Assembly (NCBI RefSeq): GCF_014695975.1 | Contig: NZ_JACJPI010000074.1 | Span: 62,001-126,000 of the forward strand | From: Leptolyngbya sp. FACHB-321 | GTDB taxonomy: Bacteria > Cyanobacteriota > Cyanobacteriia > Leptolyngbyales > Leptolyngbyaceae | Direction: 5' to 3' | DNA: 64,000 nt | Shown here: positions 9,187 through 17,844 of the stretch, piece after piece | How positions within the stretch are numbered: the stretch's first letter is position 1 | Layout of the letters: every line of letters begins with the position of its first letter | The notes under the pieces: model-generated | Told to the model about the DNA's origin: nothing | The model's database searches: none | Seen by the model: the letters and a program-made list of their open reading frames with translations, nothing else | Translations under genes and position numbers: made by a program

Positions 9187-9407
9187 AACGGCTACGGCTT
9201 TCCCTTGCTCTCAGGTTTGTAACTGATTTTAACCTTTGTGCGGGACAAGGTAGAGTACAGAATTTACAGATCGAGTCTTTTCTGTCGGAGTTGCAAGCAA
9301 ACTGTTGACAGTAAGAGTGAGGTGGAACGGTCTGGGAAGCGACGATCGTCCCTTTAAAATAGAGAGCATCTACGCCACGTTCACGACTTGCTACTAAAAC
9401 GCCGATT

Positions 9408-10634
9408 ATGACCGATGTTGCTGCGATCGATGACCGCCTGCTTCAGCTTAATCAACGCCTGAAAGCAGCACAGATGGGCTTTCAGATTGAGCGACGAGGA
9501 CAAAAACTGAGTTTACGAGGTCTGCTGCCCCCCCGCCCTGGTAGCTTACGACTTAAACCATCGCAGCAGCGGTTGAGCTTGGGCTTGCCAGCCACGCCTG
9601 CTGGGTTAAAGCAAGCAGAACAAGCGGTGAAGGTGCTCGCTGCACAACTCATTCAAAATACGTTTGACTGGCGCAACTACGACAGCGGCATGGGTTGGGG
9701 GCGACTGGATCAGATGGGTCTGTCACAGCAAATACAAGCCTTCGCACAGGACTTTCTCGCGGAGGCATCACGAGTTCAACAGCCTGCTTCTGCCAAAACG
9801 ACTTGGGAGAAGGCGTATGCTCCGTACTACCGCAAGCTAGAGTCGATCGCGCAGGCAAATCCTCAGTTGAGCTTAGTAGAAGCAATCTACGCAACAGTGC
9901 GTGCTACAGAAGATAATTCTCGCAGTCGTCAGGTTTGCTGCACTGCCTTGAGCGCCCTTGCAACGTTTCTGCACATCGAACTTCCTACTGATCTAAAAGT
10001 TTTCTGGGGCAGCTATGGTGCAAGCCAAACACAAGCCCGTACCTTACCGTCAGATGAACTAATCGCTGCAACCTGGGAGCAAATTCCCAATGTGGGCTGG
10101 CAGTTTGTCTATGCCGTTATGGCAACCTACGGCTTGCGAAACCATGAAGTTTTCTTCTGCGACTACTCAGCGTTACTTCAAGGCAAACCAGAGGCTGTTA
10201 TCCGCGTCCTCAACACTACTAAAACTGGCACTCATGATGTGTGGCCTTTCTACCCCGATTGGGTCGAACACTTTAACCTGCGATCGCTTCAACTCCCAAC
10301 CATTCAAACCGATCTCACCCAGACCACACTCCAGCGCATTGGGCAGCGCGTCACGTCGCAATTCCGGCGCTATGAGTTGCCCTTCTCGCCATACAATCTG
10401 CGCCACGCTTGGGCAGTTCGCACTATCCACTTTGGCTTGCCAGATACCGTTGCCGCTCGCATGATGGGGCACTCCGTTGCAGTGCATACTCGCACCTACC
10501 ATCAATGGCTTACGCATCGCGATCAGCAGCAGGCTGTGGAGACAGCGTTGAATCGGAGCCAGTTTGCTGCGCCGGGAGTAGGGAGTAGGGAGTGGGGAGC
10601 GGGGCGTAGGGAGTGGCAAACGGTAAAAGGCTAA
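9408..10634 (+). CDS. Tyrosine recombinase/integrase-like protein
   Basis: The catalytic domain of a tyrosine recombinase occupies residues about 210-380. Catalytic positions visible are R244 (YGLRNHE), K272 (NTTKTGT), R332 (YNLRHAW), H355 (MMGHS) and Y364 (RTYHQW). The box II histidine is replaced by Y329. An SAM-like core-binding region precedes it. No att site, excisionase or cargo is adjacent and the flanking genes are housekeeping, so this looks like a resident chromosomal recombinase rather than the integrase of a current element. The last 20 residues (GVGSREWGAGRREW and following) are encoded by a G-rich short repeat that has replaced the native C-terminus. Confidence 0.85.
   Translation: MTDVAAIDDRLLQLNQRLKAAQMGFQIERRGQKLSLRGLLPPRPGSLRLKPSQQRLSLGLPATPAGLKQAEQAVKVLAAQLIQNTFDWRNYDSGMGWGRLDQMGLSQQIQAFAQDFLAEASRVQQPASAKTTWEKAYAPYYRKLESIAQANPQLSLVEAIYATVRATEDNSRSRQVCCTALSALATFLHIELPTDLKVFWGSYGASQTQARTLPSDELIAATWEQIPNVGWQFVYAVMATYGLRNHEVFFCDYSALLQGKPEAVIRVLNTTKTGTHDVWPFYPDWVEHFNLRSLQLPTIQTDLTQTTLQRIGQRVTSQFRRYELPFSPYNLRHAWAVRTIHFGLPDTVAARMMGHSVAVHTRTYHQWLTHRDQQQAVETALNRSQFAAPGVGSREWGAGRREWQTVKG
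10574..10616 (+). repeat. GGGAGTAGGGAGT-type short tandem repeat
   Basis: Imperfect copies of a GGGAGT(A/G)GG heptamer-like unit at the 3' end of the recombinase gene, read in frame as its C-terminal tail. The complementary form (CTCCCCACTCCC) recurs inside the egtB-like gene. This type of short repeat is normally intergenic in cyanobacteria. Confidence 0.75.
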
Positions 10635-10726
10635 AATCAGAACCTGTTCAAAATTCAAAGCTTCTCTTCCGCTTCCTCCGCTCCCCATGCTTCCCTAGCT
10701 TCCTTGCTCCTTAACCCTCACCTCCT

Positions 10727-11356
10727 ATGGCAACCATTCTTAGAGATTGGAGTTACCAATATCAGTGGCTCTACGATGGCTTTTCGCGGTTGGCAGCGTT
10801 GAGCGTGGGTGGAGAGCGGCGGTTTCGGCAATTAGCGTTAGAAGGGGTGGCGATCGCCCCTGAAACCAGCGTTCTCGACTTGTGCTGTGGGAGTGGGCAG
10901 GCAACGAAATTTTTAGTAGAGCGATCGTGCCATGTGACTGGACTGGATGCTTCGCCACTATCGCTGCAACGTGCTCAGAAAAATGTGCCTCAGGCGAACT
11001 ATGTCGAAGCCTTTGCAGAGGCGATGCCGTTCCCTGACAACCAGTTTGATGTAGTGCATACTAGCGTGGCACTGCATGAAATGGAGTCACAGCAACTTCA
11101 GCAAATCTTGAAGGAAGTACACCGTGTCCTCCGACCAGATGGTGTTTTCACACTGGTTGATTTTCACAAACCGACCAACCCGCTTTTTGTGCCCGGACTC
11201 TCGCTTTTTCTGCTGCTCTTTGAGACGGAGACCGCATGGACGTTGATCAACTCTGATTTAGTAACGTTATTAGAAACGGCTGGGTTTCAGCTTGTGCGGC
11301 AAACACTTCATGCGGGTGGCAGTCTGCAAGTCATTCAGGTAAAGAAGCGGTCTTAA
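10727..11356 (+). CDS. Class I SAM-dependent methyltransferase
   Basis: A Rossmann-fold methyltransferase of the UbiE/Methyltransf_11 type. Motif I is VLDLCCGSGQ (residues about 49-58), the acidic end of strand 2 is GLDAS, and the post-motif region FDVVHTSVALHEM and RVLRPDGVF are all present. A short hydrophobic stretch (LSLFLLLF) replaces part of the substrate region. The substrate cannot be deduced. It lies 29 bp before the formyl-THF cyclo-ligase gene on the same strand and is probably cotranscribed with it. Confidence 0.85.
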   Translation: MATILRDWSYQYQWLYDGFSRLAALSVGGERRFRQLALEGVAIAPETSVLDLCCGSGQATKFLVERSCHVTGLDASPLSLQRAQKNVPQANYVEAFAEAMPFPDNQFDVVHTSVALHEMESQQLQQILKEVHRVLRPDGVFTLVDFHKPTNPLFVPGLSLFLLLFETETAWTLINSDLVTLLETAGFQLVRQTLHAGGSLQVIQVKKRS

Positions 11357-11385
11357 ACCGATGCGTCAAGTTTGTGTGCCTAACG

Positions 11386-11949
11386 ATGGATAAAAAAGAG
11401 TTGCGAAAAGCGCTTTTAAAGGCTCGGCAGTCGATCGACCCAGACGTTTGGCAGGCGAAAAATAGCCAACTTTGCGACCAGTTGCGATCGTCGTCTCTTT
11501 TCACCACCGCTCAGACTGTGCTTGCGTACTTCAGCATTCGTCAGGAACCTGATCTTAGCGAGCTGTTCAAAACCCAAAAAAGCTGGGGCTTTCCGCGTTG
11601 CGTTGGCAAAACTTTGCACTGGCATCGCTGGGAATCTCAAGCGCCACTGCCCCTTCAAACTGGAGCTTACGGCATTCTAGAACCGCATCCAGACTCGCCT
11701 GTGCTGGAACCAGAGCAGGTGGATTTGCTGTTGGTGCCCGCGATCGCCTGTGACACTCGTGGCTATCGGTTGGGCTACGGCGGCGGCTTTTACGATCGGC
11801 TGCTAGCGACACCAAACTGGGCAGAAAAGCCAACGATCGGCATCGTTTTTGACAGTGCCTACCTGCCTACGCTTCCTGAAGATGGATGGGACCGACCGCT
11901 CACAGCCGTTTGTACGGAACAGGGGCTATTCTTCTCGAAGCAGCGGTAG
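11386..11949 (+). CDS. 5-formyltetrahydrofolate cyclo-ligase
   Basis: Converts 5-formyl-THF to 5,10-methenyl-THF with ATP hydrolysis, returning the storage folate to the one-carbon pool. Family motifs are LRKALLKARQSI at the N-terminus, LVPAIACDTRGYRLGYGGGFYDRLL (here read in two parts, the catalytic core), and IGIVFDSAYL. The start is taken at the ATG at 11386. An in-frame GTG lies four codons upstream. About 187 residues, a normal length. It follows the methyltransferase closely. Confidence 0.93.
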   Translation: MDKKELRKALLKARQSIDPDVWQAKNSQLCDQLRSSSLFTTAQTVLAYFSIRQEPDLSELFKTQKSWGFPRCVGKTLHWHRWESQAPLPLQTGAYGILEPHPDSPVLEPEQVDLLLVPAIACDTRGYRLGYGGGFYDRLLATPNWAEKPTIGIVFDSAYLPTLPEDGWDRPLTAVCTEQGLFFSKQR

Positions 11950-12004
11950 TAACCGATTTCAACGGGCGATCGAATCCATCTTCCAAGCGATTCTTGCTTC
12001 AGGC

Positions 12005-12034
12005 TTGACAGTAGCTGTTAGAAGTAGAGATACT
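12005..12034 (+). promoter_or_regulatory. Candidate promoter of rplU-rpmA
   Basis: A perfect TTGACA at 12005-12010 is followed after 18 bp by GATACT (4 of 6 matches to the -10 consensus) at 12029-12034. It would give a leader of about 165 nt ahead of rplU. Assigned by consensus only. Confidence 0.45.
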
Positions 12035-12208
12035 GGTTAACTGACTGTCTATTCCTGCTCGGAACAGGTCAGGCAAAGCAAAAGCCCTTGAATGAGTGAT
12101 GAGTTCATTTTAAGTGTCGAGTTTGAGGCGTTAGGCTCATGCAAAACTCAGTGCTTAAAGCTCAAAACCCTCATCGGCTACCTGTACGGCAACTTCCAGG
12201 ACTATCTC

Positions 12209-12619
12209 ATGACTTCTTACGCAATTATCGAAGCGGGTGGCATACAGTTACGCGTAGAGCCAGGTCGGTTTTACGACATTAACCGTCTTGCGGCTGAACC
12301 CGACTCTCAAATTACAATCGACAAAGTGCTGTTTGTACAAAACGATGGCGACATCAGTGTTGGGCAACCCCACGTAGAAGGCGCAACGGTTGAAGCAACT
12401 GTGATGCAGCATCTGCGCGATCGCAAGATCATCGTCTACAAAATGCAGCCTAAAAAGAAAACCCGCAAAAAGCAAGGGCATCGTCAAGAACTAACCCGCT
12501 TGATGATTGATAGCATTAGTATTGGTGGTTCTAGCCTCAAGGCGGCAACCAAAGCCGCACCAGCAGCGAAAGCAGCGGCACCTGAACCTGCGACCGTGTC
12601 CGACACCGACGACGCATAG
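12209..12619 (+). CDS. rplU: 50S ribosomal protein L21
   Basis: A structural protein of the large ribosomal subunit. The start is the ATG at 12209 ([11 protein letters not shown]), preceded by AGGA at a suitable distance. The open frame extends 39 codons further upstream but that part has no L21 similarity. The core has [34 protein letters not shown] and [12 protein letters not shown], then an Ala/Pro-rich tail ([14 protein letters not shown]) of the kind common in cyanobacterial L21. It is followed by rpmA, the usual partner. Confidence 0.96.
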   Translation: MTSYAIIEAGGIQLRVEPGRFYDINRLAAEPDSQITIDKVLFVQNDGDISVGQPHVEGATVEATVMQHLRDRKIIVYKMQPKKKTRKKQGHRQELTRLMIDSISIGGSSLKAATKAAPAAKAAAPEPATVSDTDDA

Positions 12620-12730
12620 CTACACTCGATTAAGCAGGAGGTTTGGCTGCAATGCTAGACATGACTGCTGCGATCGATTAAGTGATGTGCATTAGATTTC
12701 TGTTAGATAACGACTCAGATTGGGGGAACA

Positions 12731-13024
12731 ATGGCTCATAAAAAAGGTACAGGCAGTACACGTAACGGTCGCGACTCTAATGCTCAACGTCTAGGCGTGA
12801 AGCGTTTTGGTGGACAGACTGTTAAAGCAGGTAATATTTTGATCCGGCAGCGTGGTACTAAAATTCACCCCGGCAGCAATGTCGGTCGTGGTAGTGACGA
12901 CACACTGTTTGCGCTGATCAACGGTATTGTTACTTTTGAACGCTACGGTAAAAGCAAAAAGAAAATTAGCGTCTATCCGATCGCTGAAACCGCGACTACG
13001 GAACCTGTGGCAGTCACCGCTTAG
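12731..13024 (+). CDS. rpmA: 50S ribosomal protein L27
   Basis: The large-subunit protein whose N-terminus reaches the peptidyl transferase centre. [20 protein letters not shown] is the canonical N-terminus without the extra leader found in Firmicutes, and [18 protein letters not shown] is the conserved core. 97 residues with a short acidic tail. It lies 111 bp after rplU, probably in one transcript that stops at the hairpin at 13045-13098. Confidence 0.97.
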   Translation: MAHKKGTGSTRNGRDSNAQRLGVKRFGGQTVKAGNILIRQRGTKIHPGSNVGRGSDDTLFALINGIVTFERYGKSKKKISVYPIAETATTEPVAVTA

Positions 13025-13044
13025 TCAACCATTCAGACTCCTTT

Positions 13045-13098
13045 AAAACTCTCAGCACGAAGCCTTTTGCAAATTGGTCTTACGCTGAGAGTTTTTTT
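13045..13098. terminator. Bidirectional terminator after rpmA
   Basis: AAAACTCTCAGC (13045-13056) pairs perfectly with GCTGAGAGTTTT (13084-13095) across a 27-nt loop, with T-runs on both strands. It lies between convergent rpmA and the GT39 gene and can serve both. Confidence 0.85.
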
Positions 13099-13110
13099 AT
13101 GCGTATGCGT

Positions 13111-14673
13111 TTAAGAAACCTTGCCGCCGCGAAATCTATAGCCTTTGACGAGGTAATAGTTTTTGATCCAGATGCCAAAGCGCACGATCGCGATCGTAGT
13201 TTGTTCTGAGGTGCGATCGAACTGGGCAAGCAATTCTGGTTGTAACGGATGCCAATCATCCGACAAAAGCAGCGCATTACGACCCTTGAAGGGGGCATCA
13301 CTGGTATACCAAAAGTCAAATTGATCAACGCGATCGGAAATCGCCATTACCACTTTATCGTTAAGCTGATACGCCAATGCTGATGCCGAACGATAGTCTG
13401 TCGTAGCTAAAAAACGATTGCGACCGACTGCTTCAGTTTCTGTTTTAATCGCCGCTTCAACCTGTTGCCAACCGAACAACATCCGTGAATCTGGATCACT
13501 CTCTTTGTCGAATAAAGCTGATAGCGGCAGAACGCTGTAGTGAAGCACCAACAGTGTTGCGAATAATAAGCCATAACATTGGGCGGCAACAAAAAGACGC
13601 TTTGGCAAGGCATGAGAGGCTGAAGACGTAGAGGTTGAAGCTTGCAAATTGTTAGTTAAGCCTCTGCCTTTGCTGACCGCTGACTGCTGACCGCTAACCG
13701 CTCCAAAAACAGCAGGCAGCAAGGGAAACAGCAATAAATAAGCCGTAATATTCCAGTAGTAAAGTGCAGCAGACAGTAGCGAAATGATTGTAAGCGCTAC
13801 GGTAGAGAGAATGAACACCCAAAATGCAACTGTTGGATAAATTGAGCGGATTTTGCTCTGTTGCATTGAACCTTTTAAGCCACGAAAGAAACCCAAACAA
13901 ATGATGGGTGAGACGAGCAGAACTGAGAACAATAAAAAGTTGAAAAAAGGCGAGAATCTAAGGCTAAAGTTGTTCGCTCCAACGCTACGATCGACATAGT
14001 AACGAAACGACTGAAAGTCATTAAAAAGATTCCATAAAAAAATAGGAATTAAGGCTGTAAGTGTGATTGCGCCTGCCAAATAGAGGCGGCGATCGCGCCA
14101 TAAAGGACGCAAGCGTTTGTCTACAGTCAGCGTTGCCACAAAGCCTAACATGACAAAAACAGCATTGTACTTAGACAAAAGAGCTAGCGCGATCGTGCCT
14201 GCCGCACCGTATAAACGCCAGCTTTCGCCCGTACCATTTTCGATATAGCTATCTAAAAAGCGGATAAAGAGATACGTCGATGCTAACGAGAGCGTAATCA
14301 ACAAATGGTCATGCCATGCCAGCGCTAGAAACAAGAAATACAGCGGTGAGGACAGCACCAATAGCACTACCAACCAAAAAGATTGCTGGCTTTTCTCACT
14401 GTAGAGATAGCGAATGATTTGATAATATGTGTAGAAAAGAATTGCATTACTTAACAGATTGGGAAGCCGTAGTACGAACGTAGAACGTCCCAGTACTGCT
14501 GTAAATAACCCTTGCACCCAAGCTTCTAGTGGTGGATGATCGTAGTAAGATAGCGCGGGATACTGCCCCCATAACCAGTAATATGCCTCATCAGGATTGG
14601 GAAAAGTGGCGAACCAAAAGACTAAGCGCAGCAGAATAAAAGCAAGGAGAAACGGCAAGAACGATCGCGGCAT
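13111..14673 (-). CDS. GT39-family membrane glycosyltransferase (ArnT/PMT-like)
   Basis: A multi-pass membrane glycosyltransferase that uses a polyprenyl-phosphate sugar donor and acts on the outer face of the membrane. The catalytic acidic pair is in NPDEAYYW (D28, E29) in the first periplasmic loop, followed by YYDHPPLEAW. About ten hydrophobic segments follow, then a soluble C-terminal domain. Between the last membrane segments, residues about 325-345 (SGQQSAVS onward) are encoded by an intergenic-type repeat in frame. Acceptor is unknown. Length of 520 is typical even with this insert. It stands alone, convergent with rpmA. Confidence 0.88.
   Translation of the reverse strand: MPRSFLPFLLAFILLRLVFWFATFPNPDEAYYWLWGQYPALSYYDHPPLEAWVQGLFTAVLGRSTFVLRLPNLLSNAILFYTYYQIIRYLYSEKSQQSFWLVVLLVLSSPLYFLFLALAWHDHLLITLSLASTYLFIRFLDSYIENGTGESWRLYGAAGTIALALLSKYNAVFVMLGFVATLTVDKRLRPLWRDRRLYLAGAITLTALIPIFLWNLFNDFQSFRYYVDRSVGANNFSLRFSPFFNFLLFSVLLVSPIICLGFFRGLKGSMQQSKIRSIYPTVAFWVFILSTVALTIISLLSAALYYWNITAYLLLFPLLPAVFGAVSGQQSAVSKGRGLTNNLQASTSTSSASHALPKRLFVAAQCYGLLFATLLVLHYSVLPLSALFDKESDPDSRMLFGWQQVEAAIKTETEAVGRNRFLATTDYRSASALAYQLNDKVVMAISDRVDQFDFWYTSDAPFKGRNALLLSDDWHPLQPELLAQFDRTSEQTTIAIVRFGIWIKNYYLVKGYRFRGGKVS
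13671..13702 (-). repeat. GCTGACCGCTGACTG-type short repeat inside a gene
   Basis: Units of GCTGACCGCT and GACTGCTGACCGCT, a short repeat otherwise seen in intergenic DNA here (37691-37714, with a related copy at 44751-44790). It is read in frame within the GT39 gene. Confidence 0.7.
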
Positions 14674-14758
14674 GGATAATTCGTCTCAAGCATCTGCACG
14701 CATTATGCCTGTTTAACTGATTCAGGATGGCAAATGGCTGCGATCATTATCCCTCCTC

Positions 14759-14791
14759 AAAAAAACGCCTGCGTGGTTTACGCAAGCGTTT
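14759..14791 (-). terminator. Terminator of the fmdA-fmdB-amiE operon
   Basis: On the minus strand AAACGCTTGCGT and ACGCAGGCGTTT pair (12 bp with one wobble) around a 5-nt loop and run into a T tract. It lies about 35 bp past the amiE stop. Confidence 0.82.
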
Positions 14792-14826
14792 CGTTCAGAG
14801 CAGCAATGATGTCTAATGAAATCAGT

Positions 14827-15909
14827 TTAGTTGTTAAGGAGAACCGTTTCTTTCTCCTTCATCACCAGTGGCGTTTCAATCAGTTTTTCGGTCGGCAACC
14901 CCTCGATCGGGCATTCCTTCACGCCCACCGTCGGACGAGTGATCGACTCGGAGATTTCCTTTGCCTTCGCTGGATCATTGATCCAGGTGTGGTAGAACTC
15001 AAATGGGCATTCCTTGACGCCTTCAGCGCCTTCACCCGAATTGATTTTGCCGGTGTAGCCACGATGCAAGAGCTTGAACAGATGGTTTTGCGATTGAGCG
15101 TTTTTGCGGAAGTCGCGGATCGCAAATTTAGATAGAGCGGCATACTGCACACCCATGTCTTCTTCGCCACATTCGCCCAAGGTTCGACCATCAAAGCTGA
15201 CGATCGCCGAGTGCCCAAAGTAGCTGTAAACACCGTCGAAGCCAGCAGCATTAGCAACGGCAACGTAGACGTTATTCATCCACGCCATTGCCTTAGAAAC
15301 CATCACCTGCTGTTCTTTCGCGGGATACATATAGCCCTGGCAGCGCACAATCAGTTCAGCACCACGCATCGCGCAGTCACGCCAGATTTCAGGATAGTTG
15401 CCATCGTCACAGATGATCAGGCTGATTTTCAAGCCTTTGGGACCTTCGGTAACGTAAGTGCAATCGCCAGGATACCAGCCCTCAATGGGTGTCCAGGGCA
15501 TGATTTTGCGATACTTCTGAACGATTTCGCCCTGATCATTCATCAAAATCAGGGTGTTGTAGGGCACCTTGTTGGGATGGTCTTCGTGACGCTCGCCCGT
15601 CAGTGAAAAAACGCCCCAGGTTTTGTTGCGGATACACGCTTCGGCGAAAATTTCGGTTTCTGGCCCAGGGATGGAGACGGCAGTTTCCATCATTTCGCCA
15701 GCATCATACATAATGCCGTGGGTTGAGTATTCTGGGAAAACTACCAGATCCATGCCAGGAAGACCAAGCTTCATGCCGTCAATCATAGAGGCAATATTTT
15801 TGCAGTTTGCAAGCACCTCTTCCTTAGTATGCAGGCGCGGCATTTTGTAGTTGACTACCGCCACCCCTACAGCGTCGTCACTAGACGAAATATCACCGTG
15901 ATAAGACAT
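14827..15909 (-). CDS. amiE: Aliphatic amidase
   Basis: Hydrolyses short aliphatic amides to the carboxylic acid and ammonia in the cytoplasm. It is a nitrilase-superfamily enzyme with the Glu-Lys-Cys triad visible: E60 in VVFPEYS, K135 in KYRKIMPW and C167 in [11 protein letters not shown]. The N-terminus [20 protein letters not shown] and the [13 protein letters not shown] segment are diagnostic of AmiE. Formamidase AmiF is the close alternative. Full length at 360 residues. It is the last gene of the minus-strand set fmdA, fmdB, amiE, which makes a nitrogen-scavenging role likely. Confidence 0.94.
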   Translation of the reverse strand: MSYHGDISSSDDAVGVAVVNYKMPRLHTKEEVLANCKNIASMIDGMKLGLPGMDLVVFPEYSTHGIMYDAGEMMETAVSIPGPETEIFAEACIRNKTWGVFSLTGERHEDHPNKVPYNTLILMNDQGEIVQKYRKIMPWTPIEGWYPGDCTYVTEGPKGLKISLIICDDGNYPEIWRDCAMRGAELIVRCQGYMYPAKEQQVMVSKAMAWMNNVYVAVANAAGFDGVYSYFGHSAIVSFDGRTLGECGEEDMGVQYAALSKFAIRDFRKNAQSQNHLFKLLHRGYTGKINSGEGAEGVKECPFEFYHTWINDPAKAKEISESITRPTVGVKECPIEGLPTEKLIETPLVMKEKETVLLNN

Positions 15910-16067
15910 TCAAGCCTCCTAATAATCTTTGCTCGGCACAAATTCTTTGCTTCAGGACAGATCAAAGTACTGGCAATAGGGGCTAGTTTATAGACTTCGA
16001 TCGTCCCACCCTGTAACGACGGTTACAATTTTTTCCTATAGTGCAACTGTAGGAGCAACGACTAAAG

Positions 16068-16334
16068 CTAATGCCCAATCATCCAGGGTCGTCCACCATT
16101 GTGCGCTTGTGCTTTCGGTCGCTCTGGCTCGCGATCGTTCGATCGTTGGACTAACTCTGGCTCTGAACGTGCCGTTTTTAAGCGCAACGAACCCGATAAC
16201 AGTGCTGGCGCTGAAAAAAGCCGTCTGGTGGCACCTTCGCAGGTAGGGCAGCTAGCCGGATCGTTACATTCTGCGATCGATCGCCATTGATCAAACACGC
16301 CACAGTTATCACATTTGAACTCGTAGAGAGGCAT
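16068..16334 (-). CDS. fmdB: FmdB-family zinc-ribbon protein
   Basis: A short protein with an N-terminal zinc ribbon: MPLYEFKCDNCG then SCPTCEG, giving four cysteines. The rest is a basic, disordered tail. FmdB was first described as a putative regulator of formamidase in methylotrophs, and the gene commonly lies next to fmdA, as here. 88 residues. It is separated from fmdA by a 304-bp repeat-filled gap and from amiE by 158 bp. Confidence 0.88.
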   Translation of the reverse strand: MPLYEFKCDNCGVFDQWRSIAECNDPASCPTCEGATRRLFSAPALLSGSLRLKTARSEPELVQRSNDREPERPKAQAHNGGRPWMIGH

Positions 16335-16638
16335 TTTAGTTAGTAGTTATTGGTTGTTAGTTATTAGTTGTTAGCTGTTAGTAAACAGGGTTTTCGTAGG
16401 ATGGGTTAGCAATAGCGTCACCCATGCTGCTCAAGGAGTTGATGCGTTACGGCTACCGTCTTTAGCGAAGCCATGCCGCAGGCTTTACACATCCTACGTT
16501 TAATTAGGGAGACCTACTTAGTTGTTAGTTGTTAGCTGTTAGTGCATCAAAAGATTGAGACTGAAGATAGGTTTTCAAACACCATCCGGTTTTCAATTCA
16601 AACTCTAAAAAACAACAACCAACAACTAACAACTTTTT
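16335..16638. repeat. Repeat-filled gap between fmdA and fmdB
   Basis: Clusters of TTAGTTGTTAG-type units occur at about 16337-16380 and 16510-16545. The complementary AACAACCAACAACTAAC type lies at about 16612-16640, so the outer arms could base-pair in RNA. Between the first two clusters is the miniature element at 16395-16498. Nothing here codes for protein. Confidence 0.7.
16395..16498. mobile_element. Miniature inverted-repeat element (MITE-like), 104 bp
   Basis: Perfect 9-bp terminal inverted repeats CGTAGGATG (16395-16403) and CATCCTACG (16490-16498) bound a non-coding segment. It contains AGCGAAGCCATGCCGCAGGC, a sequence I recognise as typical of dispersed cyanobacterial repeats. There is no transposase. 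The boundary beyond the 9-bp repeats and any target duplication are unclear. Confidence 0.55.
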
Positions 16639-17844
16639 TTACACAGGCAGAATGGGCTTGTCGAAGATCGCAGTTGGAATTGCCACCGTACAGCAGGCAT
16701 TGGGAATGTCTACAATGCCGCTCACTCTGCCTTCCACGGGAGCGCAACTGAGCAAGAGATATGCCTGCTCACCCGTATAGCCAAATTTCTTCAGGTACTC
16801 GATCGCGTTCAAGCACGCCCGTCGATAGGCAATGTGTACATCCATGTAGTGCTGTTTACCTGTGAACTCATCGACCGAGATGCCTTCAAATACTAGGTAT
16901 TCGGAGAAGCGAGGCTCTACCGGACCGGGTTTAAAGATGGGGTTGACCATGCCGTACTTCTCAACCCCACCTTTGATGATGTCTACATGGATGTCGATGA
17001 AGCCAGACATTTCGATCGCGCCGCAGAACGAAATTTCACCATCACCTTGCGAGAAGTGGATGTCGCCCATTGATAACTTTGCGCCTTCCACATACACCGG
17101 GAAGTAAATGCGGGTGCCCTTTGAGAGGTTTTTGATGTCGCAGTTGCCACCATGCTCACGCGGGGGTACAGTTCGTGCGCCTTCAGCCGCCACGCGATCG
17201 AACTCAGACTTTGGCAACTGACCAAGAATGGCGTTCTTAGGATTTGGCAGCGCTGCCAACACTGGTTTGTCGCCAGAAAGACCCGCGCCATAGGTTCGCA
17301 AATCGGGAGCCGTATCTACCAATTCTTTTTCGCGCTTGTTCCATGTTGCTAACAGTTCGTGAGACGGCGCACAGCCAATTAAGCCAGGGTGAATGATGCC
17401 CGCAAACTTCACGCCTGGAATGTGTCTGGAGGTGGTGTAGATGCCTTGAAAATCCCAAATCGCTTTCGCTGGGTCAGGATAATGATCGGTCAAAAAACCG
17501 CCACCGTTCTTCTTGTCAAAAATGCCTGTAAAGCCCCATTCATCGCCTTGAAGCGCACCAATATCAACTAAATCAACGACCAAAATATCGCCAGGTTCAG
17601 CACCGTTGACATGGATGGGTCCGCTCAAAACGTGAACGACGGTTAGATCTACATCGCGAATGTCATCCGGGCTGTCATCATTTTTGATCTGACCATCTGT
17701 CCAATCCTTGCACTCGATCCGAAAGACATCGCCAGGATTGACAGAGACAACGGCTGGAATATCTGGATGCCAGCGATTGTGACCAGGTAGCTCTTGCTGA
17801 TCCATCGGCTTGGTCAAATCGACTTGGAATAATGTTTTTGGCAT
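16639..17844 (-). CDS. fmdA: Formamidase (acetamidase/formamidase family)
   Basis: Hydrolyses formamide to formate and ammonia. The sequence shows the FmdA/AmdA fold throughout: the N-terminal HNRWHPDIPAVVSVNPGD, VHVLSGPIHVNGAEPGD, the GFTGIF segment, HPGLIGCAPSHELL and GGNCDIKNLSKG. The C-terminal half has GDIHFSQGDGE, a usual metal-site region. 401 residues, full length. It is the first gene of fmdA-fmdB-amiE. The upstream region was searched by eye for the NtcA pattern GTA-N8-TAC without success. Urea/amide ABC transporter genes, often nearby in other cyanobacteria, are absent from the window. Confidence 0.95.
   Translation of the reverse strand: MPKTLFQVDLTKPMDQQELPGHNRWHPDIPAVVSVNPGDVFRIECKDWTDGQIKNDDSPDDIRDVDLTVVHVLSGPIHVNGAEPGDILVVDLVDIGALQGDEWGFTGIFDKKNGGGFLTDHYPDPAKAIWDFQGIYTTSRHIPGVKFAGIIHPGLIGCAPSHELLATWNKREKELVDTAPDLRTYGAGLSGDKPVLAALPNPKNAILGQLPKSEFDRVAAEGARTVPPREHGGNCDIKNLSKGTRIYFPVYVEGAKLSMGDIHFSQGDGEISFCGAIEMSGFIDIHVDIIKGGVEKYGMVNPIFKPGPVEPRFSEYLVFEGISVDEFTGKQHYMDVHIAYRRACLNAIEYLKKFGYTGEQAYLLLSCAPVEGRVSGIVDIPNACCTVAIPTAIFDKPILPV

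Noticed and set aside
10727-11356. Methyltransferase as the missing EgtD
   Set aside because: It is a UbiE-type protein of about 209 residues without EgtD features and lies 16 kb from egtCB.
12092-12208. Upstream extension of L21
   Set aside because: L21 begins at [11 protein letters not shown] with a good ribosome-binding site. The extension has no L21 similarity.
16335-16638. Possible small RNA gene in the fmdA-fmdB gap
   Set aside because: The fold comes from repeat sequences. There is no promoter or terminator pattern for an independent RNA.
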